From contig DUHU01000171.1 of assembly GCA_013330765.1 (NCBI GenBank), forward strand, positions 1-7,850: a stretch of DNA of 7,850 nucleotides. The letters are read 5' to 3'. Below the pieces are notes generated by a model, which made no database searches, was not told where the DNA came from, and was given only the letters and a program-made list of their open reading frames with translations. The stretch is from Candidatus Poseidoniaceae archaeon (lineage in GTDB: Archaea; Thermoplasmatota; Poseidoniia; Poseidoniales; Poseidoniaceae). The translations under genes and the position numbers were made by a program. Of the stretch, positions 1 through 6,584 are shown one piece after another (position 1 is the first letter of the stretch; each line of letters opens with the position of its first letter).

Positions 1-543
1 GACGAGGACGACTCCGGCGGATTGAGTGTCGAAGAATTGGCCGAAGCAACAGGCACCGACCTCGACGAGGCGGCTCGCTTGCACGCTGCAGCAGACGAAG
101 ACGGCGACGGCCAAGTGACCATGGAGGAATTTGTCGGCAGCAAAGCCGCAGAAGTGGCTTCAGCCCTTCCTCGGCCGGTCCGTGCGGCTCCTGTTCGCGC
201 TCCGGTGGGACAAGCCAACGCCAAGGCTCCTGCCGTGCAACCGCCAGCAGCCATGCCGCAACCACAACCTCGCCCAATGCAACAGGCCCAACCGCAGGTT
301 GGTGGAGGATGGCCTCAGCAACAACGCTCCACCCTCGGTCAGCGACAACCGGGCTGGGGTCAACAGCCTCAGCAAGGATGGGGGCAACCGCAACCGCAGG
401 GCTGGTCTCAACCTCAGCCGATGCACAACGTGCCGCCAACGATTCCTTCTGGATTGCGATGCCCCGGATGTGGCGTTGGCATTGATGGGCAGTGGCGGTT
501 TTGTCCGGTTTGCGGCTCGCGAAACCCTGCGATCCCGTACTGA
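1..543 (+). CDS. EF-hand, Gln/Pro-rich and zinc-ribbon composite protein (5' partial)
   Basis: The reading frame is open from base 1 and begins inside an EF-hand loop, so the start lies outside the window; the TTG at 22 is internal to that motif. Of the 180 visible residues, 1-12 form a canonical calcium loop (D1, D3, S5, G6, L8, E12). Residues 32-43 form a second one (D32, D34, D36, G37, V39, E43). Residues about 76-140 are a Pro/Gln/Gly-rich linker with four Gly-Trp repeats. The C-terminus is a zinc ribbon with two CxxC knuckles (C154/C157 and C168/C171). EF-hands bind calcium and such ribbons bind structural zinc, often in regulatory or scaffold proteins. There is no membrane segment in the visible part. 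The product is probably a calcium-responsive binding protein with an unknown partner; no enzymatic motif is visible. It converges on the M29-like gene with no spacer. The domain calls are firm, the cellular role is not known. Confidence 0.85.
   Translation, partial: DEDDSGGLSVEELAEATGTDLDEAARLHAAADEDGDGQVTMEEFVGSKAAEVASALPRPVRAAPVRAPVGQANAKAPAVQPPAAMPQPQPRPMQQAQPQVGGGWPQQQRSTLGQRQPGWGQQPQQGWGQPQPQGWSQPQPMHNVPPTIPSGLRCPGCGVGIDGQWRFCPVCGSRNPAIPY
226..420 (+). repeat. Gly-Trp/Gln-Pro low-complexity coding repeat
   Basis: This in-frame stretch encodes a Pro/Gln-rich linker. Its second half repeats a degenerate unit of Gly-Trp followed by a Gln/Pro run, with tryptophans at residues 104, 119, 127 and 135 of the visible protein. 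At DNA level it is a run of imperfect caa/cag/ccg-rich repeats. It separates the EF-hand pair from the zinc ribbon and is probably disordered. Repeat number could vary between strains. Confidence 0.75.
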
Positions 544-546
544 TCA
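541..546. other. Abutting convergent stop codons (TGA|TCA)
   Basis: The TGA stop of the EF-hand gene (541-543) is followed at once by the reverse-complement TGA of the M29-like gene (544-546), making the palindrome TGATCA. No intergenic base is left, so any transcription terminator for either gene must lie within the coding sequence of the other. Confidence 0.95.
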
Positions 547-1674
547 CTCATCGACGAAGACGCCCTGTTCAAGCAGCGCCTCGTTGTCCAACCAGACCGA
601 TGGTTCGCGCATGACGCCTGAAAGGGTGAAACCGACGCGGTTTGTACCGCCGCCTGCCGTGTTGTCTCCGAACATGAAGTAACACGTACCGAGGCACTTC
701 TCGTCCTCAAGCACGCTTCCAGTGAGCGCCGCAGCAGGATTCATGCCGAAACCGAATTCCGCAATGGTGCTGGCGCCGTCCTGATCCTTTGGGCGAAGCG
801 GTTCAACCGCATCTTGGAATTCCTTCCGAATACGGCTCGCCATTTCCCCACCGGTGATGGAGGCGATCACGCCCTGTTCGATTTCAAGCGTGACCGGTTC
901 GTCGATGAGCGTTCCTTCCCAACTGCCGTCGAGGACCAACCGCCCGCTCATCGTCCCTTCCCTGGGCATGATGAACACCTTGCCGGCAGGGAGGTTCATC
1001 AGCATCTTCGGGCGGTTGCAGATGCCGTTGTCATCAAAATTCCATTCGCGCCATGCCACTTCGAAGGTCAGCTCCGTCCCCGCCTCAGAGCGGACGTTGA
1101 CGATGCGTCGCCGTCGCAATCTGCTCGACAATCGGGTGATGGTTTGCTTGACCACCGAAAAATCAGCCGACATTCCACCGCCTTGGAACATCTCGGCGGT
1201 CATGCCCGGCATCGTGACGATGCGAGCGCCGTCGGACAACGCGGTTCGAACCGCACGGGTGTGCGTCAGCGAGTACTTCGTGGGGGCGATGACCACCTGC
1301 TGTTGGCGCATCAAGGTCGCCACAGGTGATGGGGGCTCCTGGCCGTGGTGCCGTCCCTTGGGCATGAGCATGAGCAAGACGCGGTCGGACCGCGTCATGG
1401 CCGCTTCGTGAAGCGCTGCGCCGACCTCAGCGGTGGTTGGATCGCAAACGATGAGGACGTTTTCGTTCCGACGGATGTCCATGCACGTGGTCACGACGGT
1501 CAGCGCGCTGTCCGCGAGGTCCAAATCAGTGTCATTCGTCGTGTCGGTTTCCGTTGGGTTGTCCACGGTTTCTTTCGGCTCAGCCACCGATTCAAGCACC
1601 GCTTCAAGGTCCTCGTCCTCGTCCTTCGGGACGGGTTCCTCTTCCGAGGAGCGGCGCCGGAAGGGGAGGACCAT
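544..1674 (-). CDS. M29 aminopeptidase/NicX-like family protein with lost metal ligands
   Basis: This 376-residue protein resembles the M29 metallo-aminopeptidase/2,5-dihydroxypyridine dioxygenase-like fold. The N-terminal domain begins near residue 55, with the strand ENVLIVCD at 71-78. The C-terminal half carries the family pattern: PAGKVFIMPREG (229-240), AEFGFGMNP (305-313), LEDEKCLGT (322-330), GDN..GGG.N (336-345) and a Pro-Ser-Val near 358-360. In the family I know, GEV, the His of a TVH-like strand and an HxD motif supply the metal site. Here the matching positions are K232, Y332, T350 and S352; only a Glu in AEFG (E306) remains. It may therefore be catalytically inactive or use another mechanism. 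Residues 1-50 are an unusual tail: a basic RRR patch, then a very acidic stretch. ATG at 1674 is the first start after the upstream in-frame stop (1717-1719). The fold call is fairly firm, the activity uncertain. Confidence 0.75.
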   Translation of the reverse strand: MVLPFRRRSSEEEPVPKDEDEDLEAVLESVAEPKETVDNPTETDTTNDTDLDLADSALTVVTTCMDIRRNENVLIVCDPTTAEVGAALHEAAMTRSDRVLLMLMPKGRHHGQEPPSPVATLMRQQQVVIAPTKYSLTHTRAVRTALSDGARIVTMPGMTAEMFQGGGMSADFSVVKQTITRLSSRLRRRRIVNVRSEAGTELTFEVAWREWNFDDNGICNRPKMLMNLPAGKVFIMPREGTMSGRLVLDGSWEGTLIDEPVTLEIEQGVIASITGGEMASRIRKEFQDAVEPLRPKDQDGASTIAEFGFGMNPAAALTGSVLEDEKCLGTCYFMFGDNTAGGGTNRVGFTLSGVMREPSVWLDNEALLEQGVFVDE

Positions 1675-1761
1675 GCATCCCCGTGTACCTCGGCGGTCTT
1701 GAACATGTGGCGAAACTCAGCAGAGCGCAAGGCTTGAGCAGCACGGGCATGACCGAGGGGC
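1675..1761. promoter_or_regulatory. Divergent intergenic region between M29-like and M32 genes
   Basis: This 87-bp spacer separates two divergent start codons, so both promoters are expected here or slightly inside the genes. I see no A/T-rich TATA-like box and no clear bacterial -35/-10 pair on either strand. The purine run GAGGGG at 1755-1760 lies one base from the M32 ATG, too close for an ordinary Shine-Dalgarno site. No repeat or RNA gene is recognisable. The promoter role is inferred from gene orientation only. Confidence 0.45.
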
Positions 1762-3258
1762 ATGACCGCCGGAGAGGCCTTTCTTGACCGTGTGCATGAC
1801 CTCGCCCGAATCGGCTCCATTCAGGGGCATTTGGGCTGGGACAGAGAGACGCTGATGCCACGCAAAGGAGCCGCTGCACGTTCGGACGTGCTGGCGTGGC
1901 TGGCAGCGGAATCCCACCGTCGTTTGGTCGCGGAGGACTTTGGCGCGTTGCTGGAATCCGTGCAAGGTGATGCCTCCACCGATCCAGACCTCGCAGCCAC
2001 CGTGCGAGAGATGACGCGCCGCCGCGACCGCGCCGTCCTCTTGCCGGAGTCGTTCGTTTCCGAATTCGCGCGAACGCGAAGCCTTGCCCAAGGCGCTTGG
2101 CAAGACGCGAGGGGGGCCTCCGATTTTGCCGCCTTTGCACCGCATTTGGAAACCCTGCTTTCGATGACCAAGGAACGGGTTCGCCTCTTGGGCCACGAAG
2201 GACCGACCTACGATGCACTCCTCGACGAGTACGAAATCGGTTCAACCATGGCGGATTACGACCCCATGTTTGCCGAATTGAAATCCCACCTCGTCCCACT
2301 GCTGGCCCGCATCACGCAAGCGGCTGCAACTCAGGACCTCCCTTCGCTGCCGGAGGGTGCACGTTTCCCAATCGCCGATCAAATCGCCTTCTGCGAGCGT
2401 GTAAGCCGCACCATGGGCTTCGATTTCGACGCGGGGCGAATGGACGCCTCCGCCCACCCCTTTTCCGCGGGCCTTTGGCCCGGAGACACGCGTTTCACCA
2501 CGCGGTTTGACGAAGCCGATCCCTTCTCGTGCCTGTACGCAGTGATGCACGAAACCGGGCATGCGCTCTACGAACAGGGCTTGCCCGAAGCCTTCCAACG
2601 CACCCCTCGGGGTGAAGCCATCTCTCTTGGCGTGCACGAATCCCAGTCCCGTTTCTGGGAGAATCAAATTGGACGGACAGAGGCGTTCTGGAGCGTGGTG
2701 GGTCCCTGGTTCCGTTCGGCCTTCCCCGGCATGCCAGATCTCGACCCGGCCGCGATGAACCTCATCGCCAACAAAGTGGAGCCTGGCTTCATCCGCGTCG
2801 AGGCTGACGAAGTCACGTACAACCTGCACATCATGCTCCGTTACGAGATTGAGAAGCAGATGTTCGAAGGCAACCTCAGCATCGCTGAACTTCCTCACGT
2901 CTGGAACACCATGATGCACGAATGGTTCGGTCTTGAGGTCAAAGAGGATCGTCTTGGATGCCTCCAGGACATCCATTGGTCGATGGGCGCCTTTGGCTAC
3001 TTCCCGACGTACACCCTTGGCAACATGTATGCCGCCCAACTCCTTGAATCCATGAGCGAGGACCTCGGTGACATGGACGCCCTGATTCGCAGCGGCGATT
3101 GGGGCGCTCCACTCGCTTGGTTGAAGTCCCGCATCCATGAACGCGGCAGCCTCTTGCTGCCGCCCGCGCTCATCGAGGAAGCCACAGGGAGTCCGCCAAC
3201 GGCGGCCGCTTTCCTCCGTTACATCGAGGGCAAGTACAGCCGTCTGTACGGTTTGTGA
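1762..3258 (+). CDS. Family M32 metallocarboxypeptidase (carboxypeptidase Taq type)
   Basis: This 498-residue protein is a full-length M32 carboxypeptidase, a zinc- or cobalt-dependent cytosolic enzyme that removes C-terminal residues from peptides; family members are usually about 500 residues. The N-terminus has the conserved WDRETLMP (26-33). The HEXXH zinc site is HETGH at 263-267, with E264 as general base, and the third ligand is E293 in HESQSR (292-297). The signature [16 protein letters not shown] starts at residue 405. All expected catalytic residues are present, so it should be active. There is no signal peptide or membrane segment, which suits a role in intracellular peptide turnover. 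The start is well constrained: an in-frame TGA at 1750-1752 lies three codons upstream of the ATG. It is transcribed divergently from the M29-like gene and convergently with the glycosyltransferase, so it is probably monocistronic. Confidence in the family is very high; peptide preference cannot be read from sequence. Confidence 0.97.
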   Translation: MTAGEAFLDRVHDLARIGSIQGHLGWDRETLMPRKGAAARSDVLAWLAAESHRRLVAEDFGALLESVQGDASTDPDLAATVREMTRRRDRAVLLPESFVSEFARTRSLAQGAWQDARGASDFAAFAPHLETLLSMTKERVRLLGHEGPTYDALLDEYEIGSTMADYDPMFAELKSHLVPLLARITQAAATQDLPSLPEGARFPIADQIAFCERVSRTMGFDFDAGRMDASAHPFSAGLWPGDTRFTTRFDEADPFSCLYAVMHETGHALYEQGLPEAFQRTPRGEAISLGVHESQSRFWENQIGRTEAFWSVVGPWFRSAFPGMPDLDPAAMNLIANKVEPGFIRVEADEVTYNLHIMLRYEIEKQMFEGNLSIAELPHVWNTMMHEWFGLEVKEDRLGCLQDIHWSMGAFGYFPTYTLGNMYAAQLLESMSEDLGDMDALIRSGDWGAPLAWLKSRIHERGSLLLPPALIEEATGSPPTAAAFLRYIEGKYSRLYGL

Positions 3259-3261
3259 TCA
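3256..3261. other. Abutting convergent stop codons (TGA|TCA), second case
   Basis: The TGA of the M32 gene (3256-3258) is directly followed by the reverse-complement TGA of the glycosyltransferase gene (3259-3261). This again forms TGATCA with no intergenic base, exactly like the junction at 541-546. Confidence 0.95.
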
Positions 3262-4479
3262 GTTTCCACGCGCACGTGCATAGGCGCTCAGGTAGGCCTC
3301 GACTTCCCGGGCCATGGTGAAGCGTTCGAGCACCTTTTCCCGGCCTGCAAGGCCTTTGGCCGCTCTCGCTTCGTCATCCGACAGTTCCCCGCTTACCGCT
3401 CGGGCAAAGGCCTCGTGGTCTCCCACAGGGTAGAGGGCTCCGGTCGTTGCGTCCACGGTTTCAGGCATCGGGCCATGATCGACCGTAACGACGGGAGTGC
3501 CGGACGCCATGGCCTCGATAGGAATCATTCCCAGGCCTTCGTAGAGGGACGGGAACACCACCAAATCTGCAGCCCGGTAGGCGTCGGCCAAGGCCTCGAA
3601 AGGCAAAGAGGACTCGATGTGAATGCCATCGGAGACGCCCCGCTTTGCCGCATGACGCAACAACCGTGCCTTCAGGTGGCCTCGACCGACGATCGCGAGA
3701 TGCACGTCGTTGCGTTGCTCGCGCAGCACGGCAAAGCCGTCGATCAGCGTCGCATAGCCCTTCCTTGCAGCCAGCCGGCCCACGGCGAGGAGGAGGTGAT
3801 GTCCTTCCGGGACCCCGAGCGTGGTGCGCAAGGCAGCGGCCTCGGCTGCGCGTTCAGGACGTGGATGGAACATCTCGGTGTCGATGCCCCAGTGGATGAC
3901 GTCGCAGTTCCATCCTTCGGGGGGTCGGTAGCGTTCCACGAATTCCTGTCGGCTAAACGCGGAGATGGCCACGCAGGTGCTCTCGTCCAAGGCCGCCTGT
4001 TCGTAGCGAGCATAGGTCTTGGCCGTGAGCAAAATGGCCAGATCGTTGGGGTTGGCGATCGCCGCGGGTTCACGCCGGCGACGGGCCATCAGCAACCCGT
4101 CCCGCTCGCCGATCCACGAGCCGTGCAACGTGGTTACGGTAGGAGCCACCTCTCGATGGCAGCGTTGGAATTGGCGGCGTGTCCATGCGATCAGGGGCGT
4201 GTGAACGTGAACGACGTCCACGGGGTCTTCGGCATGAAGAGCGATCAAGGCACGCAAGGCATGGCGCCCGAAAGAGCGTGTGAAGGCCATTGGAGCCTTC
4301 AGCCAGCGGACCCCGATGATGCGAACGCCGGGGATGGCAGGAGCGTCGCCGGTGCCCTGTCGTGTGATGACGGTGACCTTGTGCCCAGAGGCGGCGAGTT
4401 CGGCGGTCAGGTGGAAAATGGTGGTGGCCATGCCGCCCCAACGGGGTGGATATTCGCCAGCCAACATCACGACGTGCAT
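3259..4479 (-). CDS. Glycosyltransferase family 4 (GT-B fold)
   Basis: This 406-residue protein is a retaining GT4-type glycosyltransferase, which moves a sugar from a nucleotide-sugar donor to an acceptor such as a glycan, lipid or small molecule. The N-terminal acceptor domain has the typical opening EYPPRWGGMAT (9-19) and HVHTPL (91-96). The C-terminal donor domain has HWGIDTEMFHP (196-206), VGRLAARKG (233-241, with the likely phosphate-contacting R235 and K240) and the EX7E motif from E314 to E322. Length is normal for the family and there is no membrane segment, so it is probably cytosolic or loosely membrane-bound. It is the last gene of the minus-strand cluster, 54 bp after pyrC. An AGGGAG at 4489-4484 sits four bases before the ATG and may be a ribosome binding site, though the gap is short. 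Donor and acceptor cannot be predicted; surface glycan, protein glycosylation or glycolipid synthesis are all possible. Confidence 0.93.
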   Translation of the reverse strand: MHVVMLAGEYPPRWGGMATTIFHLTAELAASGHKVTVITRQGTGDAPAIPGVRIIGVRWLKAPMAFTRSFGRHALRALIALHAEDPVDVVHVHTPLIAWTRRQFQRCHREVAPTVTTLHGSWIGERDGLLMARRRREPAAIANPNDLAILLTAKTYARYEQAALDESTCVAISAFSRQEFVERYRPPEGWNCDVIHWGIDTEMFHPRPERAAEAAALRTTLGVPEGHHLLLAVGRLAARKGYATLIDGFAVLREQRNDVHLAIVGRGHLKARLLRHAAKRGVSDGIHIESSLPFEALADAYRAADLVVFPSLYEGLGMIPIEAMASGTPVVTVDHGPMPETVDATTGALYPVGDHEAFARAVSGELSDDEARAAKGLAGREKVLERFTMAREVEAYLSAYARARGN

Positions 4480-4533
4480 GGCGCTCCCTGTCCGGGTGAG
4501 GGGCTGAGCGGTTTCAACCGTTCCGGGGAGGCT
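4480..4533 (-). promoter_or_regulatory. pyrC-glycosyltransferase spacer with small inverted repeat
   Basis: This is the longest gap (54 bp) in the minus-strand cluster. It contains a short inverted repeat at 4509-4520 (CGGTT, two-base loop, AACCG) and a possible ribosome binding site at 4484-4489. The stem is only five base pairs and has no T-run after it, so I do not call it a terminator. It could be a protein-binding site or chance. Confidence 0.3.
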
Positions 4534-5952
4534 TCACGACCAAGGCAGCATCACGAGGGCCCGTCCGGTTTCGCCGGGTTCGACGAGCACCTCGCCCTTG
4601 TCGCCTGTCCGTTCGCTTCGCTCAAAGACGGGCACGCCGTCCACCACCGTCCACGACGGCCAGCCCACAAGGCTGCGGCCGTGGAATGGATTCCAACCGA
4701 CGCGGCTCCATGCGTTGGCGTCGTCGACGGTTCGAGCGGTCACCATGTCAACGAGGACAAGGTCCGCGTCCGCCCCGAGTTCGATGCGGCCCTTGCCGAC
4801 CATTTGGTAACAGTCCGCCACGTTCGCGCACATCCACCGCACGACGTCTTCAACGGTGCAGCGCCCTTTGGCGGCGTGCGTCAGCATCACGGGCAGGGAG
4901 GTTTCGACCCCAGGCATGCCCGAAGGCGCCTTTGGGAATCCTTGGCCCTTGGCTTCAAGCGTATGCGGTGCGTGATCGGTGGCCATGCACATGATGGTCC
5001 CGTCCGTCAGGCGAGACCACAGGGTTTCGCGATCCTTGGCATAGCGAATGGGCGGATTCATCTGGAGACGGGTTCCTTGACGCTCCACGTCCGTGTCGTC
5101 AAAGGTCAGGTGTTGCGGCAAGGTCTCCACGGTGATGCACGGTCCATCTCCTTCTTCGCCGGGATGCGAGGTGCGTCCCACCAGCCATTCGGCTTCAATG
5201 CCAGACGTCAGGTGGAGGACGTGCAAACGGTGGTTGTGTTCCGTCGCCAACCCCACGGCCAACTGCGTGGCCAAAAGCGCCGTGACGTCATCACGCCATT
5301 CGGCATGCGCGGCCATGTCGGTTCGATCGGCAAATTCCTCCTTGCGGGCAATCAGACGGTCCTCGTCCTCGGCATGCACGGCGATCAGGCCTGCGGTCCC
5401 GGCAAAGATGCGGTCAAGTGCGCCTTCCTCGCTGACGAGGAGGGAGCCTGTTGAGCTGCCCATGAAGATCTTGATGCCGCACAAGCCGGGTCGGGCAATG
5501 CCTTCACCGGGAGCGCCGACGGCCTCCTGCAAATGTTCGAGGTTGTCCGGCGTGGCGCCGATGAAGAAGCCGTGGTGCGACACGGCCTTGGCATCCGCAC
5601 TGGCAATCTTCTCGTTGATGGAGGCCACCGTCGTCGCTGCAGGGTAATTGTTGGGCATGTCGAGGAAAGCCGTCACGCCACCGCTGACGCCAGCCCTGCT
5701 TCCGCTGCCCAAGTCTTCTTTTTCCGGTTGACCGGGTTCACGGAAATGGACCTGTGGATCGATGATGCCGGGGAGCAGGTGCAGTCCCGTGCCGTCAAGG
5801 TGAACTTCGTCACCGCCCTTGGGTTCGAGGCCTCCTCCCACCACGATTTCGGTGATGACGCCGTCCGCAACACGGACATCGGCCAATCGCGTGCCGTCGG
5901 GAAAAACCGTCGTTGCATTTGTGATGAGCAGGTTGCCTCGTCGTGCCGACAT
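4534..5952 (-). CDS. pyrC: Dihydroorotase (Bacteroidetes-like subgroup)
   Basis: This is a 472-residue amidohydrolase that interconverts N-carbamoyl-aspartate and dihydroorotate in de novo pyrimidine synthesis, in the cytosol. Visible motifs are IDPQVHFREPG (from residue 64; D65, H69, R71), DMPNNYP (98-104), GIKIFMGSSTG (159-169; K161 may be a carbamylated metal-bridging lysine), AVHAEDED (191-198; H193 a likely ligand), HVLHLTSG (244-251) and ATDHAPHT (324-331; D326 the likely catalytic Asp). The first metal His of the usual HxH is Gln67. I recall the same Gln from Bacteroidetes dihydroorotases, which also share the FFIGAT and FMGSSTG motifs, so this is probably a subgroup feature rather than damage. 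I chose ATG at 5952 because it directly precedes the conserved N-terminal strand and follows a GAAAGG (5966-5961) by eight bases. An ATG at 5979, 8 bp after the mogA stop, would add nine residues. The longer frame back to 6093 overlaps mogA and is unlikely. Allantoinase or hydantoinase is less likely given the motifs. Confidence 0.92.
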   Translation of the reverse strand: MSARRGNLLITNATTVFPDGTRLADVRVADGVITEIVVGGGLEPKGGDEVHLDGTGLHLLPGIIDPQVHFREPGQPEKEDLGSGSRAGVSGGVTAFLDMPNNYPAATTVASINEKIASADAKAVSHHGFFIGATPDNLEHLQEAVGAPGEGIARPGLCGIKIFMGSSTGSLLVSEEGALDRIFAGTAGLIAVHAEDEDRLIARKEEFADRTDMAAHAEWRDDVTALLATQLAVGLATEHNHRLHVLHLTSGIEAEWLVGRTSHPGEEGDGPCITVETLPQHLTFDDTDVERQGTRLQMNPPIRYAKDRETLWSRLTDGTIMCMATDHAPHTLEAKGQGFPKAPSGMPGVETSLPVMLTHAAKGRCTVEDVVRWMCANVADCYQMVGKGRIELGADADLVLVDMVTARTVDDANAWSRVGWNPFHGRSLVGWPSWTVVDGVPVFERSERTGDKGEVLVEPGETGRALVMLPWS

Positions 5953-5987
5953 GGGGGAGGCCTTTCGCACGGAGTCCATGAAGGTGT

Positions 5988-6572
5988 TCAGCGACGTCGG
6001 GCGGTCTTCGGGCGGAATGCATCGCAAACCGCGTCCACCATGTCGAGGTACGGGCCGCCGATCAGGTCCACCGCGTACGGGACAGCGCGCCAAATTTCGT
6101 CGATGGTTTCACGGATGGACTTCGGACGACCTGGGAGGTTGAACACGAGGCTGGATCCCCGTGTCCCGCCAAGTTGGCGGGAGAGGATGGCCGTTGGGAC
6201 GAAGGCCAGCGAAATGGCCCGCATCTGTTCGCCGAAGCCGGGGAGGACACGGTCCAGAACGGCTTCTGTCGCCTCAGGCGTGACGTCTCGAGAAGCAGGA
6301 CCTGTGCCTCCGGTGGTGACCACCACTGCGCATCCAAGGGCATCACACAAGTCGGTCAGGGCCTCAGCGATGGCGTCCACCTCGTCAGGCACGCATCGGT
6401 AATGCACCTCGAGCGGTGAAGCCACGGCCTCGTTCAAGAAACCGAGAATGGCCGGCCCCCCCTCGTCCTCGTAGGCGCCCGCGCTCGCTCGGTCGGAAAC
6501 GGTCACGATGCCGATGCGAGCGAATTCTCCGACGTGCCCTTCACGACCGTCGAGCCGCGTCACGTCGTCCAT
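5988..6572 (-). CDS. mogA: Molybdopterin adenylyltransferase, MogA/MoaB family
   Basis: This 194-residue protein belongs to the MogA/MoaB family. These proteins adenylylate molybdopterin before molybdate or tungstate is inserted, a late step of molybdenum/tungsten cofactor synthesis in the cytosol. The core begins near residue 19 with IGIVTVSDRAS. It has TTGGTGPASRDVTPEAT (86-102), with the GGTG loop and conserved Asp that bind molybdopterin; PGFGEQMR (111-118); PTAILSR (126-132); and NLPGRPKSIRE (145-155). These match MogA more closely than the shorter MoaB pattern. It is near family length, with a short N-terminal extension of about 18 residues. The ATG lies 9 bp after the stop of the membrane-protein gene, and a GAGG overlapping that stop (TGAGGG) gives a good ribosome binding site seven bases upstream. 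pyrC follows directly. No other molybdopterin gene is in the window, so the rest of the pathway and its client enzymes must be elsewhere. Family identity is very sure. Confidence 0.95.
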   Translation of the reverse strand: MDDVTRLDGREGHVGEFARIGIVTVSDRASAGAYEDEGGPAILGFLNEAVASPLEVHYRCVPDEVDAIAEALTDLCDALGCAVVVTTGGTGPASRDVTPEATEAVLDRVLPGFGEQMRAISLAFVPTAILSRQLGGTRGSSLVFNLPGRPKSIRETIDEIWRAVPYAVDLIGGPYLDMVDAVCDAFRPKTARRR

Positions 6573-6584
6573 GACTGGCCCTCA
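6573..6584 (-). promoter_or_regulatory. Ribosome binding site overlapping upstream stop (mogA)
   Basis: Read on the minus strand, the stop codon TGA of the membrane-protein gene is part of TGAGGG. The GAGG lies seven bases before the mogA ATG. This Shine-Dalgarno-like site inside the preceding stop suggests translational coupling between the two genes. Confidence 0.6.

Noticed and set aside
22..24. TTG as the start of the EF-hand gene
   Set aside because: The frame is open to base 1 and the preceding codons complete a canonical EF-hand loop, so this TTG is an internal Leu codon.
798..810. Palindrome GCGGTTCAACCGC, similar to the inverted repeat at 4509-4520
   Set aside because: It lies inside the M29-like coding region. 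Two similar short GC-rich palindromes in this composition are likely to be chance, and only the 4509-4520 copy is intergenic.
2242..3138. Minus-strand open frame of 298 codons inside the M32 gene
   Set aside because: It is antisense to a full-length carboxypeptidase with intact catalytic motifs, and its translation has no recognisable domain.
4509..4520. Inverted repeat as a transcription terminator after pyrC
   Set aside because: The stem is five base pairs with a two-base loop and no T-run, too weak for an intrinsic terminator.
3415..5454. Open plus-strand frame of 679 codons, antisense to the glycosyltransferase and pyrC genes
   Set aside because: It runs opposite two well-recognised genes and crosses their boundary. 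Its translation is rich in His/Gly/Arg with no known motif, as expected of an antisense frame in high-GC coding DNA.
5953..6093. Upstream extension of the dihydroorotase to an ATG at 6093
   Set aside because: It would overlap the mogA 3' end by about 100 bases and add a residue stretch with no family similarity. ATGs at 5952 or 5979 fit the operon better.
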